Source of the DNA: Agrobacterium rosae
GTDB lineage: Bacteria; Pseudomonadota; Alphaproteobacteria; Rhizobiales; Rhizobiaceae
NCBI RefSeq assembly: GCF_002915175.1
Contig: NZ_NXEJ01000007.1
Location: 225,257-289,256, forward strand
Length of the DNA stretch: 64,000 bases
Direction: 5' to 3'
Part shown: piece after piece, positions 55,794 through 64,000 of the stretch
Numbering within the stretch: position 1 is the stretch's first letter
How the letters are laid out: every line of letters starts with the position of its first letter
Position numbers and translations under genes: made by a program
The notes under the pieces: generated by a model
What the model was told of the DNA's origin: nothing
What the model saw: only the letters and a program-made list of their open reading frames with translations
The model's database searches: none

Positions 55794-56381
55794 TCAGTTC
55801 AGTGGAATATTGTTTTCAGCCTTGGACGACTGGTAGTTTACCGACAGGGCATCATAGGCTGCCTTGATGCGCGCCGTCTGCTCTTTCAGCTCTGTTTTTA
55901 ACGGCGCGTCTTCGTTTTCCACCAGATCGGAAATGAAATAAGAGTTCCAGAACGCGTTACTGCGGCGATAACCACCCGGCTCCAGACCGAACACCTCTTT
56001 CAGAATCTTCAGATCATGGGGAATGGCGAAGGCATCGCGGGAATCTTCATGGCTGAAAAAGGAATAGAAATTATCGAAACCCGCCCAAGTGATGGCCGAC
56101 ATGCACATCGTGCAGGGTTCATGGGTCGATAAAAAGATCAGGTCTTTCGTATCAGGTTTTTCGCCCAATTCATGGAAGCCTTTCAGCGTATGAACCTCGC
56201 CGTGCCAAAGCGGATTTTCCAGCTCGTTGTTGGTTTCGGCAATGACCAGCGAGAGGTCAGACTTGCGCAAAATAGCTGCGCCAAAAACCTTGTTGCCGAG
56301 TGAGACGCCGCGCGTGGTGAGCGGCAGTATATCGTTCTCGATGACGTGGAGCAGTCGAGATGCTATTGTCAGTTCAGTCAA
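55794..56381 (-). CDS. Cytidine-deaminase-fold protein
   Basis: 195 residues with zinc-site motifs HGEVHTL (in place of the usual HAE) and PCTMCMSAITWAGF (PCxxC). The Glu in HGEV is the proton shuttle. Overall it resembles nucleoside/guanine deaminase-type proteins. The substrate is unknown. It is 26 bases upstream of mazG on the same strand, so a two-gene unit of nucleotide handling is plausible. Confidence 0.82.
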   Translation of the reverse strand: MTELTIASRLLHVIENDILPLTTRGVSLGNKVFGAAILRKSDLSLVIAETNNELENPLWHGEVHTLKGFHELGEKPDTKDLIFLSTHEPCTMCMSAITWAGFDNFYSFFSHEDSRDAFAIPHDLKILKEVFGLEPGGYRRSNAFWNSYFISDLVENEDAPLKTELKEQTARIKAAYDALSVNYQSSKAENNIPLN

Positions 56382-56608
56382 GGTATTTTCCTGTCGTTAA
56401 GGGGCTGGCGGCCAAGTCGCATCCAAGGCGAGAATCACGATAAAAGTATAGAGAATTGGTAGAAAATAGGTGGAATTACAACAGTGTGACGATTTCGCTT
56501 CGTCAGTCTCTTTTCCTCCAAATCTACCCTTGTCGGGAAATAAAAATCTACTGCAATATAGCAAGCGAATTTCTGTACCTTCAACACGGGCAACGGATCG
56601 GACATAGT

Positions 56609-58075
56609 ATGAGCATGCTTAAAGACCCCGCAGATAAAGCCGATCATCGGCTGACGACATTTCCTGCCTTTTTCAAGGTTGAAGGACGGTCTGTGGCGGT
56701 CTTTGGAAATGGCGATGAAGCTTTTGCGAAAGTTCGGCTTCTTCTCAATACCAGCGCGCAAATTTGTGCTTTTGCTGATGCTCCGCAGGATGATTACGCC
56801 GCCTTGCTTGCGCAGGGGAAAGTGACCCATCATCCGCTTGGCTTCTCACCGGAACTTGTGGACGGCATGGTTCTCGTCTTTGCTGCGACCGGTGAAGAAG
56901 CGCTCGACCGGCAAATCGTGGATGCCGCCCGCGCACGCTCTATTCCAGCAAACGCGGTCGATCAGCCCGGTTATTGCGATTTCTACACGCCGGGGCTCGT
57001 TGCTCGCGCGCCTCTGGCGGTCGCGATCTGCACGGAAGGTGCTGGACCGGTTTTGGGGCAAATGGTCCGCGCGCGGATCGATCAGATGCTTGCGCCGTCG
57101 CTTGGTCGTTTGGCGCGGCTTGCGGTCGAATACCGTGACGCGGCGGAGAAGGCAGTGCCCAAAGGCGCGCTTCGCCGTAATTTCTGGCGTCGGTTCTTTA
57201 CCGGTAGCGTGGCGGATTCCGTCGCGCTGAATGACATAGATGCTGCCCACATTGCAGCTGCAAAACTTCTTCAATCGCCGGAGAGCCGTGAAGGCTATGT
57301 CTGGCTGGTGGGTGCCGGCCCGGGTGCCGAGGACTTGCTGACCTTGCGTGCGCAACGCGTTTTGATGCAGGCCGACGTCATCGTTTACGACGCGCTGGTG
57401 CCACAGGAAATCGTTGACATGGGCCGTCGTGACGCAGAGCGACTGTCCGTTGGCAAACGCAAAGGCTGTCACTCCAAGTCGCAGGAGGACATCAACAAGC
57501 TGCTAGTGTCGCTCGGACAAGACGGCAAAAGAGTTGTCCGCCTGAAATCCGGCGACCCGCTGGTCTATGGCCGTGCAGCAGAGGAAATGTCCGCATTGCG
57601 CGAAGCGGGTATCGGTTATGAAATCGTCCCCGGCATTACGTCGGCCTTTGCGGCTGCTGCGGATTTCGAATTACCGCTAACGTTGCGCGGTGTCGCCTCG
57701 TCGCTCATCTTTACCACCGGCCATGATCTAGCCGGCGATATCCTGCCGGATTGGGCAAGGCTTGCCGTGTCTGGTGCCACCATCGCTGTTTACATGGGCC
57801 GCTCCGTGGCAGCATCCGTCGCGACGCGCCTTATGAATGCTGGTCTCAATGCGGACACTACGGTTGCCGTTATTGAAAACGCCAGCCGATCCTATCGCCG
57901 CCTCATGCATGGCACATTGAAGGATTTACCTGATCTGGAGCATCGCAATGAACTGACCGGTCCGGTCATGGTCATTATTGGCGATGCGGTTGCCGGTGCG
58001 AATTTCGAAAGATCCGAAGCCTTGTCCCTCGCGGATACGTATCAGGGTCTGAAACAGGAGTATGCAAATGGTTGA
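56609..58075 (+). CDS. cysG: Siroheme synthase CysG
   Basis: 488 residues: N-terminal precorrin-2 dehydrogenase/ferrochelatase domain (~20-225; FKVEGRSVAVFGNGDEAFAKV) and C-terminal uroporphyrinogen-III methyltransferase (SUMT) domain (~235-475; LVGAGPGAEDLLTLRAQRVL, VVRLKSGDPLVYGRAAEE). It makes siroheme for CysI. ATG 56609 is chosen because homology begins near there; the longer frame to 56456 is rejected. Its last 8 bases overlap the DUF2849 gene. Confidence 0.95.
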   Translation: MSMLKDPADKADHRLTTFPAFFKVEGRSVAVFGNGDEAFAKVRLLLNTSAQICAFADAPQDDYAALLAQGKVTHHPLGFSPELVDGMVLVFAATGEEALDRQIVDAARARSIPANAVDQPGYCDFYTPGLVARAPLAVAICTEGAGPVLGQMVRARIDQMLAPSLGRLARLAVEYRDAAEKAVPKGALRRNFWRRFFTGSVADSVALNDIDAAHIAAAKLLQSPESREGYVWLVGAGPGAEDLLTLRAQRVLMQADVIVYDALVPQEIVDMGRRDAERLSVGKRKGCHSKSQEDINKLLVSLGQDGKRVVRLKSGDPLVYGRAAEEMSALREAGIGYEIVPGITSAFAAAADFELPLTLRGVASSLIFTTGHDLAGDILPDWARLAVSGATIAVYMGRSVAASVATRLMNAGLNADTTVAVIENASRSYRRLMHGTLKDLPDLEHRNELTGPVMVIIGDAVAGANFERSEALSLADTYQGLKQEYANG

Positions 58076-58382
58076 CAAGGTTCTCACAGCCAATCGCCTT
58101 GGTGATGGCATCGCCGTTTGGCTGGACGCCAATGGTGAGTGGACCGAAGACCTCCAGTCGGCGCTTGTTGCCCGTCATGCAGAGGCTGAGGCCTCGCTGG
58201 AAGAAATCGGCAAGCGCGATTTTTCCGCCAATAAGGTGGTTGACGTGAACATCGTGGACGTGACCGAGGAGGCTGGCCGTCTATGGCCGACGCGCCTTCG
58301 TGAGCGCATCCGTGCCGCAGGGCCAACCATTCAGTACGCCGCAGGTTTCAAGCCAGCCGACGCCGACTTTATCGCAGTCTGA
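58068..58382 (+). CDS. DUF2849 protein of the sulfite-reduction operon
   Basis: 104 residues (MVDKVLTANRLGDGIAVWLD), a typical DUF2849 protein. In alphaproteobacteria it sits between cysG and cysI. Role is unknown, perhaps siroheme or assembly handling. ATG 58068 follows GGAG and overlaps the cysG end. Confidence 0.88.
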   Translation: MVDKVLTANRLGDGIAVWLDANGEWTEDLQSALVARHAEAEASLEEIGKRDFSANKVVDVNIVDVTEEAGRLWPTRLRERIRAAGPTIQYAAGFKPADADFIAV

Positions 58383-58390
58383 GGAATACC

Positions 58391-60061
58391 ATGTACCGCT
58401 ATGACGAGTTCGACCATGCTTTCGTTCAAGGCCGCGTGGAGCAATTCCGCGATCAGGTAGCACGGCGCCTTTCCGGCGAGTTGGCGGAAGATGCCTTCAA
58501 GCCGTTACGTTTGATGAATGGCGTCTATCTACAGCTCCATGCCTACATGCTGCGCGTCGCAATCCCCTATGGCACATTGAACGCCAAGCAGATGCGGATG
58601 CTGGCGCATATCGCGCGCAAGTATGACCGCGGTTACGGACATTTCACCACGCGTCAAAACATTCAGTATAACTGGCCGCGCCTTGCAGACACGCCCGATA
58701 TTCTGGCCGAGCTGGCGAGCGTAGAAATGCATGCCTTGCAGACATCCGGCAACTGCATTCGAAACGTCACTGCAGATCACTTCGCCGGTGCAGCCGAAGA
58801 TGAAGTGGCTGACCCGCGCCCCTATGCAGAAATTCTGCGGCAATGGTCGTCCGTTCACCCGGAATTTTCGTTCCTGCCACGCAAGTTCAAGATCGCCGTT
58901 ACGGGTGCCGCCAAGGATCGCGCCGCCATTCAGGTCCACGACATTGGTCTGCATCTGAAAAAGAACGAAAAGGGTGAAATCGGCTTTGCCGTTTACGTCG
59001 GAGGCGGGCAGGGCAGAACACCGATGATCGCCAAGAAGATCAACGATTTTCTTCCAGAAGAAGATTTGCTGTCCTACACAACCGCCATCATGCGGGTGTA
59101 TAATCTGCACGGTCGCCGCGATAACAAGTACAAGGCACGCATCAAGATCCTCGTCCATGAGACGGGTGCCGAGGAGCTGGCGCGTCAGGTGGAAGCGGAA
59201 TTCGCTCAGCTTAAAAACGGCGAACTGAAACTGCCGGATGCCGATATCGCAGCCATCACATCGTACTTTGCATCGCCCGATCTCAAGGCGCGTCCCGAAG
59301 GTTGGGAAAGCCTCGCACGCTGGAAGAAGGCCGATCCGGATTTCGCCCGATGGGTGGACCAGAATGTGCAGCCGCACCAGAACCCGGACTATGGCATGGT
59401 GACGGTGTCGCTGAAGCCCATCGGTGGCATTCCGGGTGACGCGTCCGACGAGCAGATGGATATCGTTGCCGATATCGCAGAAGAATACGCGCTGGACGAA
59501 ATCCGTATCAGTCACGAGCAGAATATCATTCTGCCGCATGTGGCCCTGGCTGATCTGGAGCCGGTCTATCGTGCGTTGCTCGGCGCTGGTCTCGCCACGG
59601 CAAATGCTGGCCTGATCACGGATATCATTGCCTGTCCTGGGCTGGATTATTGTGCGCTGGCCAATGCGCGCTCTATTCCACTGTCTCAGGAAATCTCTAC
59701 CCGTTTTGGAGCGCCGGAACGTCAGGCGGAAATTGGTGAGCTAAAGATCAAGATCTCCGGCTGCATCAATGCCTGCGGCCACCACCATGTCGGCCATATC
59801 GGTCTGCTGGGTGTGGAAAAGAAGGGTGCTGAGCTCTACCAGATCACGCTGGGTGGCTCGGGCGACGAGAACTCGTCTATTGGCGAGATCATCGGTCGCG
59901 GTTTCGAGCCCGAGAAGGTGACCGACGCGGTGGAAACCATCGTCGATACCTATCTCGGTTTGCGCCTGTCGAAGGAGGAGACGTTCCTTGAAGCCTATCG
60001 CCGTGTTGGTGCGCAGCCTTTCAAGGAAGCGCTCTATCCGGCAGCAGCCGCAGCCGCATAA
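58391..60061 (+). CDS. cysI: Sulfite (or nitrite) reductase, siroheme/4Fe-4S hemoprotein
   Basis: 556 residues. Two ferredoxin-like/siroheme half-domains; the cluster cysteines lie in CPGLDYCALANA and KISGCINACGHHHVGHIG (CxxxxxC and CxxxC). Located in the cysG-DUF2849-cysI-DUF934 operon, so reduction of sulfite to sulfide is expected. GAGGAATACC precedes the ATG. Confidence 0.94.
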   Translation: MYRYDEFDHAFVQGRVEQFRDQVARRLSGELAEDAFKPLRLMNGVYLQLHAYMLRVAIPYGTLNAKQMRMLAHIARKYDRGYGHFTTRQNIQYNWPRLADTPDILAELASVEMHALQTSGNCIRNVTADHFAGAAEDEVADPRPYAEILRQWSSVHPEFSFLPRKFKIAVTGAAKDRAAIQVHDIGLHLKKNEKGEIGFAVYVGGGQGRTPMIAKKINDFLPEEDLLSYTTAIMRVYNLHGRRDNKYKARIKILVHETGAEELARQVEAEFAQLKNGELKLPDADIAAITSYFASPDLKARPEGWESLARWKKADPDFARWVDQNVQPHQNPDYGMVTVSLKPIGGIPGDASDEQMDIVADIAEEYALDEIRISHEQNIILPHVALADLEPVYRALLGAGLATANAGLITDIIACPGLDYCALANARSIPLSQEISTRFGAPERQAEIGELKIKISGCINACGHHHVGHIGLLGVEKKGAELYQITLGGSGDENSSIGEIIGRGFEPEKVTDAVETIVDTYLGLRLSKEETFLEAYRRVGAQPFKEALYPAAAAAA

Positions 60062-60073
60062 GGAAACCGCATC

Positions 60074-60580
60074 ATGACGAAAATCTGGAATGAGAGCGGT
60101 TTCGTTGAAAACGATCCTTGGGTTATCGAGACCGAAGAGGTGAAGGCGCAGGACGGCCAACAGGCCATCCTCGGCCTCGATGCCTTCATTGCGCGTGCCG
60201 AGGAAAGCAACGATGTCGGTCTTGGTGTTCTCGTTACACCGGCGGATGACGTTGAGAAACTGCGACCCTATATCGACCGCATCGCGCTCGTCGCGGTCAG
60301 CTTTCCGGCATTCGGCGATGGGCGTGGTTTCAGCCATGTGTCGCTGTTGCGCTCACGCCTCAACTACCAGGGAGAGGTAAGGGCAGTGGGTGATGTGCTG
60401 ATCGACCAGGTGCCGTTGATGCTACGCACCGGGTTCACCAGCTTTGCGGTGACGAATGAAACCGCAATCCGGCGTCTGTCTGAAAACCGCTTGCCGGGCA
60501 TCGATGTCTATTACCAGCCGACCGCAAAACCTGCTGCGGATGGGCCGGGCTATAGCTGGCGCCGCCGTGCAGCCAATTGA
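60074..60580 (+). CDS. DUF934 protein of the sulfite-reduction operon
   Basis: 168 residues with the DUF934 pattern (LGVLVTPADDVEKLRPYIDR, then VSFPAFGDGRGFSHVSLLRS). DUF934 genes follow cysI in proteobacteria; their role in sulfite reduction is not known. In many operons cysH lies between cysI and this gene; it is absent here. Confidence 0.9.
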   Translation: MTKIWNESGFVENDPWVIETEEVKAQDGQQAILGLDAFIARAEESNDVGLGVLVTPADDVEKLRPYIDRIALVAVSFPAFGDGRGFSHVSLLRSRLNYQGEVRAVGDVLIDQVPLMLRTGFTSFAVTNETAIRRLSENRLPGIDVYYQPTAKPAADGPGYSWRRRAAN

Positions 60581-60590
60581 GGCCTTGTCT

Positions 60591-60619
60591 AGAAATATGA
60601 GTTTTTGATACATATTTCT
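60591..60619 (+). promoter_or_regulatory. Perfect 9-bp dyad upstream of fpr
   Basis: AGAAATATG and CATATTTCT form a perfect inverted repeat with an 11-base spacer, ~11 bases past the DUF934 stop and 106 bases before fpr. It is A+T-rich and not followed by a T-run, so an operator is more likely than a terminator. Confidence 0.45.
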
Positions 60620-60660
60620 ACGCGCATAGCACCAATGACATTCCGATACCTTCAAAAGTC

Positions 60661-60682
60661 GGGGCAAATGGTATATTGCCCC
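60661..60682 (+). promoter_or_regulatory. GGGGCAA-N8-TTGCCCC palindrome over the fpr -10 region
   Basis: A perfect 7-bp inverted repeat whose centre contains a TATATT (60672-60677) that could be the fpr -10 element, 43 bases before the start. This position suits a repressor or an activator bound at the promoter. It does not match the SoxR box (CCTCAA...TTGAGG). Confidence 0.5.
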
Positions 60683-60724
60683 ACCTGAAAATGTCGCACA
60701 CCATGTGAAATGGACGGATAGAGA

Positions 60725-61537
60725 ATGAACGCTCCAGCCAAGACGGAAGAATTTGCGGTGAAAATCCCTGACGGCGTCTATGCCGAAACAGTGCTGTCTG
60801 TCGAACACTATACGGACCATCTGTTTCGCTTTCGCATGACGCGTCCTGCAGGCTTCCGTTTCCGTTCCGGTGAGTTCGCGATGATTGGCCTGATGGTTGG
60901 CGACAAGCCGGTCTACCGTGCCTATTCCATCGCCAGCCCGGCATGGGATGAGGAGCTAGAGTTCTTCTCCATCAAGGTACCCGATGGCCCGCTGACGTCG
61001 CATCTCCAGGCCATCAAGCCAGGTGATACGGTGTTGATGCGCAAGAAGCCGACAGGCACGCTGGTGCTGGATGCGCTCACCCCCAGCAAGCGACTCTACA
61101 TGTTTTCGACCGGAACCGGCGTTGCGCCTTTCGCAAGCCTTATCCGCGATCCGGAAACATACGAGAAGTTCGAGGAAGTCATCCTCACCCACACCTGCCG
61201 CGATATCGCAGAGCTGAAATATGGCTTCGATCTGGTCGAGGAAATCAAGAACCACGAGTTCCTGAGTGAAGTCGTTGGTGACAAGCTGAAGCATTATGCC
61301 ACCGTGACCCGTGAAGATTATGCCTTCACCGGACGCATTACCGACCTGATCGAAAACGGCAAGATGTTTGCAGATCTCGGTGTACCGGCGCTTGATCCAG
61401 AAGTGGATCGCGGCATGATCTGCGGATCGACTGCGATGCTGAAAGATACGAAGGTTCTGCTTGAAAAGGCGGGATTGACGGAAGGTGCAAACAACAAGCC
61501 TGCGGAGTTTGTTATCGAACGCGCCTTTGTCGGCTGA
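60725..61537 (+). CDS. fpr: Ferredoxin-NADP+ reductase
   Basis: 270 residues. FAD domain with RAYSIASPAWDEELEFFSIK (RxYS motif), NADP domain with MFSTGTGVAPFASLIRDPET and GSTAMLKDTKVLL. It supplies reduced ferredoxin or flavodoxin and can be oxidative-stress-linked. It is separated from the sulfite operon by 144 bases containing two dyads. GATAGAGA precedes the ATG. Confidence 0.94.
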   Translation: MNAPAKTEEFAVKIPDGVYAETVLSVEHYTDHLFRFRMTRPAGFRFRSGEFAMIGLMVGDKPVYRAYSIASPAWDEELEFFSIKVPDGPLTSHLQAIKPGDTVLMRKKPTGTLVLDALTPSKRLYMFSTGTGVAPFASLIRDPETYEKFEEVILTHTCRDIAELKYGFDLVEEIKNHEFLSEVVGDKLKHYATVTREDYAFTGRITDLIENGKMFADLGVPALDPEVDRGMICGSTAMLKDTKVLLEKAGLTEGANNKPAEFVIERAFVG

Positions 61538-61555
61538 TACTCACCCTCGAATGTA

Positions 61556-61584
61556 CAAAAGGGGGCCAACCGGCCTCCTTTTGT
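61556..61584 (+). terminator. Terminator of fpr
   Basis: AAAGGGGGCC / GGCCTCCTTTT stem with one mismatch and a T-run, 19 bases past the fpr stop. The A/T symmetry suits the convergent MFS gene too. Confidence 0.85.
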
Positions 61585-61588
61585 ATTG

Positions 61589-62857
61589 TCAGGTTCCGTC
61601 TGTTTCCTGTCTTGGTGCGATGTCGTGACGGAAGAGGATGAACAGGACGATCGCAATGGCTGCGATACCGCCGCCGACGAGATGTGATAGCGCGTAACCG
61701 CCTTGCGTTGTCAACCAGCCTGCCACACCGTTGCTGAGAGACGCACCGATACCTTGAACGGTCATGACGCTGGCAAGGCCCACGTTGAAACGGCCGGTTC
61801 CCTTAAGTATCCGTTCGACCGCGACCGGCGTGGCAATGCCGAGCAGACCAGCGCCGATACCATCCAGCAACTGCACAGGATAGATCACCCAGAACTGATC
61901 GAACGACGCGGCGAGAAGGCCGCGGATTGGCAATGCCAGAAGCGCGATTATAAAGACCGTTGAGAGCCCAAACCGGCGAATGAGCCAGGGCGCCGCGGCG
62001 GCCACGAAGATCATCGCAAATTGCGCAACGCCGGTGATGATCGCCGTGGTGCGGAACGGTGTGTTCAGTTCTATCGCGAAGTTCTGGGCAATCAGGCGGC
62101 CCATAGGGGCATTGCCGAAGTGGAAAATCAGCAGGATGATGGACAGGAAGATCAGGCCCTTTTCCTTGAAGAGAACCTTCACGCCGGACGGGCCAGGCTC
62201 GCCTTTATCTTCGTCAAGCCCACGCGCCACCTTGTGGTCGATCCGCTTCGGATCAATCGCGGCGATTGCCGCCAGAGCTCCAAGCGCAGTAACGACCATC
62301 AGGCCGATAACACCGGAAACGCCGAAAGCTGTTACCGCAACATAAGTCGCGAACAGCGAGACAAAGTTGCCGCCGTGGTTCCAGAACTCGTTGCGCGAAA
62401 TCTGATGTGAGAACAGTCGTTCACCAACGAGCCCAAGTGTCAGACCTGCGAGTGCGGGTCCAACAACGGCACCCACGACGGCCGTCATGATCTGGCCTGT
62501 CCAGACAACGGCTTCGTTTGTGAACATCAACGTTATGAGCGCGCCGATCGTAACCAGCACGACAGGCACGGCAATCAGTGTTCGTTTCCAGGTTGAGCCA
62601 TCCACCAACGCTCCACAAAGCGGCGTCGCTGCCAACCCAACGAGACCACCGACCGTGGCGATGACGCCGAGCTGCATGGCCGACCAGCCATTGGTGGCGA
62701 GGAATGCATCCAGAAACGGGCCTAGTCCGTCCCGTGCATCCGCAAGAAAGAAGTTGAGAATGGCAAGTGCAAAAAGCGAGCGGTCAGATATGCCGCTCCC
62801 CGGGGATTTCCCGAGAGAGTGACCGCTGGCATCGATAGGCGCTGTGAGCGTTGTCAT
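61589..62857 (-). CDS. MFS transporter (drug/metabolite efflux type)
   Basis: 422 residues with twelve hydrophobic helices. Motif A-like GALVDGSTWKRTL follows TM2. N-terminal FFLADARDGLGPFLDAFLAT is typical of a family of efflux-like MFS proteins. Its substrate is not shown. ATG 62857 with GGAGAG upstream; the longer frame to 63238 is rejected. Divergent from the secreted protein at 62997. Confidence 0.85.
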   Translation of the reverse strand: MTTLTAPIDASGHSLGKSPGSGISDRSLFALAILNFFLADARDGLGPFLDAFLATNGWSAMQLGVIATVGGLVGLAATPLCGALVDGSTWKRTLIAVPVVLVTIGALITLMFTNEAVVWTGQIMTAVVGAVVGPALAGLTLGLVGERLFSHQISRNEFWNHGGNFVSLFATYVAVTAFGVSGVIGLMVVTALGALAAIAAIDPKRIDHKVARGLDEDKGEPGPSGVKVLFKEKGLIFLSIILLIFHFGNAPMGRLIAQNFAIELNTPFRTTAIITGVAQFAMIFVAAAAPWLIRRFGLSTVFIIALLALPIRGLLAASFDQFWVIYPVQLLDGIGAGLLGIATPVAVERILKGTGRFNVGLASVMTVQGIGASLSNGVAGWLTTQGGYALSHLVGGGIAAIAIVLFILFRHDIAPRQETDGT

Positions 62858-62996
62858 GGAAAGCTCTCCGGGACGGTGGTTGAAGCTGGCGAGAAACGCG
62901 CCGACCCGGTTTAGGTTGCTTTGGCTCATAACAATCTGCGCAGAGGAACAATTGGCGAGGCGGGACGTTCGGTTTCCACACACAAGGAACACGCGA

Positions 62997-63500
62997 ATGA
63001 CATGCAAAATGATTTCTATCGTAGCACTCGCGACAGCATTGATGGCACCGCCGGCCATGGCTGATGAAAGCCAATTTCTTTCTTCGCTGAAAGGCAGCTG
63101 GAAGGGTTCTGGTACCGTTACGACTAAGATCGGCTCCAAGCCCATCAACGTCAACTGCACCTTCGACTCAACCACGTCAGGTGCCTCATTGCGTATGAAC
63201 GGGACATGCCGTGGACTGCTCGTTATCCGTCGCGCCATATCCGCCGATTTGAACGCGTCCGGTACGCGCTACCGCGGGAATTACGTTGGACCATCCGGGA
63301 TACCTTCGGCACTAGCTGGCAGCCGCAGCGGCAACTCCATCAACCTCGCTATTACATGGAAGCGCGTCATCAATGGTGACAAGGCAGCGGCAATGACCAT
63401 CACGAAGGTTGGTAACAATGGTCTGCGTTTGCGCACAACCGATAAGGATGGTGCTGGTGGGCCAACGGTTGTTACCGCCGACATTCAGTTGACGCGTTAA
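62997..63500 (+). CDS. Secreted protein, unknown function
   Basis: 167 residues with a Sec signal peptide (cleavage likely AMA/DE, ~residue 22). The mature protein starts ESQFLSSLKGSWKGSGTVTT, a pattern of small beta-rich secreted proteins in rhizobia, with two Cys (VNCTFDSTTSG, NGTCRGLLV) that could form a disulfide. AAGGAA lies upstream of ATG 62997. The terminator follows at 63524. Confidence 0.8.
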   Translation: MTCKMISIVALATALMAPPAMADESQFLSSLKGSWKGSGTVTTKIGSKPINVNCTFDSTTSGASLRMNGTCRGLLVIRRAISADLNASGTRYRGNYVGPSGIPSALAGSRSGNSINLAITWKRVINGDKAAAMTITKVGNNGLRLRTTDKDGAGGPTVVTADIQLTR

Positions 63501-63522
63501 AGACATCAACTTGAGTTCAAAT

Positions 63523-63552
63523 AAAAAGGCCCGGATCGCCCCGGGCCTTTTG
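63523..63552 (+). terminator. Terminator between the secreted gene and gcvP
   Basis: AAAAGGCCCGG pairs with CCGGGCCTTTT across a 6-base loop. A- and T-runs on both sides let it serve gcvP on the minus strand as well. Confidence 0.9.
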
Positions 63553-63564
63553 TATTATCAACCT

Positions 63565-64000
63565 TTACTCCGCAGCTTCCGCATACTCGCTCATCGGCGG
63601 GCAGGTGCAGATGAGGTTGCGGTCGCCATAGACGTTGTCGACGCGGTTGACCGGCGACCAATATTTGTCCACGCGGAACGCGCCGGGTGGGTAACAGGCC
63701 TGTTCGCGGGAGTAGGGACGATCCCAGTTTCCAACGAGGTCTTCCACCGTGTGGGGCGCGTTCTTCAGCGGGTTGTTGGTCTTGTCGGATCGACCTTCCT
63801 CGATATCGCGGGCTTCCTGACGGATGGCCAGCATGGCATCGCAGAAGCGGTCGAGTTCAGCCTTGGGCTCGGATTCTGTCGGCTCGATCATCAGCGTGCC
63901 GGCAACTGGCCAGCTCATGGTCGGTGCGTGGAAGCCGCAGTCGATCAGACGCTTTGCCACATCGTCCACCGTCACACCGCAGCTCTCGTTGAGCGGGCGG
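63565..64000 (-). CDS. gcvP: Glycine dehydrogenase (GcvP), C-terminal end, partial
   Basis: P-protein of the glycine cleavage system. The visible 144 residues ([20 protein letters not shown] onward) include [20 protein letters not shown], then [16 protein letters not shown] and the usual C-terminal [26 protein letters not shown] and [18 protein letters not shown]. The gene continues beyond the window end. The PLP-lysine is not in this part. Confidence 0.95.
   Translation of the reverse strand, partial: RPLNESCGVTVDDVAKRLIDCGFHAPTMSWPVAGTLMIEPTESEPKAELDRFCDAMLAIRQEARDIEEGRSDKTNNPLKNAPHTVEDLVGNWDRPYSREQACYPPGAFRVDKYWSPVNRVDNVYGDRNLICTCPPMSEYAEAAE

Noticed and set aside
60591-60619. Terminator for the sulfite operon
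   Set aside because: The stem is A+T-rich and no T-run follows the second arm, so intrinsic termination is unlikely.
1-64000. CRISPR arrays, insertion sequences, prophage or toxin-antitoxin modules
   Set aside because: No regularly spaced repeats, transposase, integrase or phage structural genes were found. The RatA-like gene at 37162 belongs to the Coq10/START family, so I do not call it a toxin.

Overview
The window is a stretch of chromosome from an alphaproteobacterium of the Rhizobiaceae, most likely Agrobacterium or a close Rhizobium relative. The protein sequences and gene order support this: an 80-residue Hfq of rhizobial type, a fused ispDF, a dusB(nifR3)-ntrB-ntrC operon followed by ntrY-ntrX-trkA-hfq-hflX, a PDH operon with a lipoyl domain on E1-beta, DUF1127 mini-proteins, and an alphaproteobacterial LexA operator. 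This is reading by eye; no database search was run. There is no phage, insertion sequence, CRISPR array or rRNA. Most of the window is ordinary core genome.

Layout. Positions 1-2056 carry small genes: a secreted 82-residue protein, a 61-residue protein behind a LexA box, and two DUF1127 genes. Then come tRNA-Leu(UAG) and tig (2057-3806). Positions 4270-13802 hold a predicted outer-membrane protein, sthA, a DUF1003 membrane protein, an LTA-synthase-like sulfatase-fold protein, nadE, a VOC gene broken by a nonsense codon, a TolB-like protein, a tiny membrane protein, an OsmC protein and a peptide-deformylase-like protein that has lost metal ligands. Positions 13817-25623 hold a YdeP/FdhF-type molybdoenzyme coupled to a winged-helix protein, an FtsI-type PBP, mgtE, a MerR regulator, DUF1624 and DUF599 membrane proteins, cobU/cobP, an SRPBCC protein and gnd.

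Positions 25759-34189 are the oxo-acid dehydrogenase and lipoate block: an FtsB-like protein, pdhA, pdhB, a 95-residue unknown, pdhC, an SGNH hydrolase, lpd, two YeaQ-family proteins and lipA. A RIME-like palindromic repeat and an accessory block (EamA transporter, AraC regulator, small protein, FlaR-like P-loop protein) separate lipA from the Coq10/RatA-like gene. Then follow the CinA-domain gene and ispDF (minus strand), and dusB-ntrB-ntrC (plus strand). Two further minus-strand genes (an unrecognised 455-residue protein and an MFS transporter) lie between ntrBC and ntrYX-trkA-hfq-hflX.

The right end has a diguanylate cyclase with an intact I-site, mazG, a cytidine-deaminase-fold protein, the sulfite-reduction operon (cysG, DUF2849, cysI, DUF934), fpr behind two palindromes, an MFS transporter divergent from a secreted protein, and the C-terminal end of gcvP running off the window.

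I found no large undescribed system. The best leads are small: the LexA-box mini-gene, the ligand-less deformylase homologue, the extra gene inside the PDH operon, the MerR-type promoter with a coupled leader peptide, and the two palindromes upstream of fpr.
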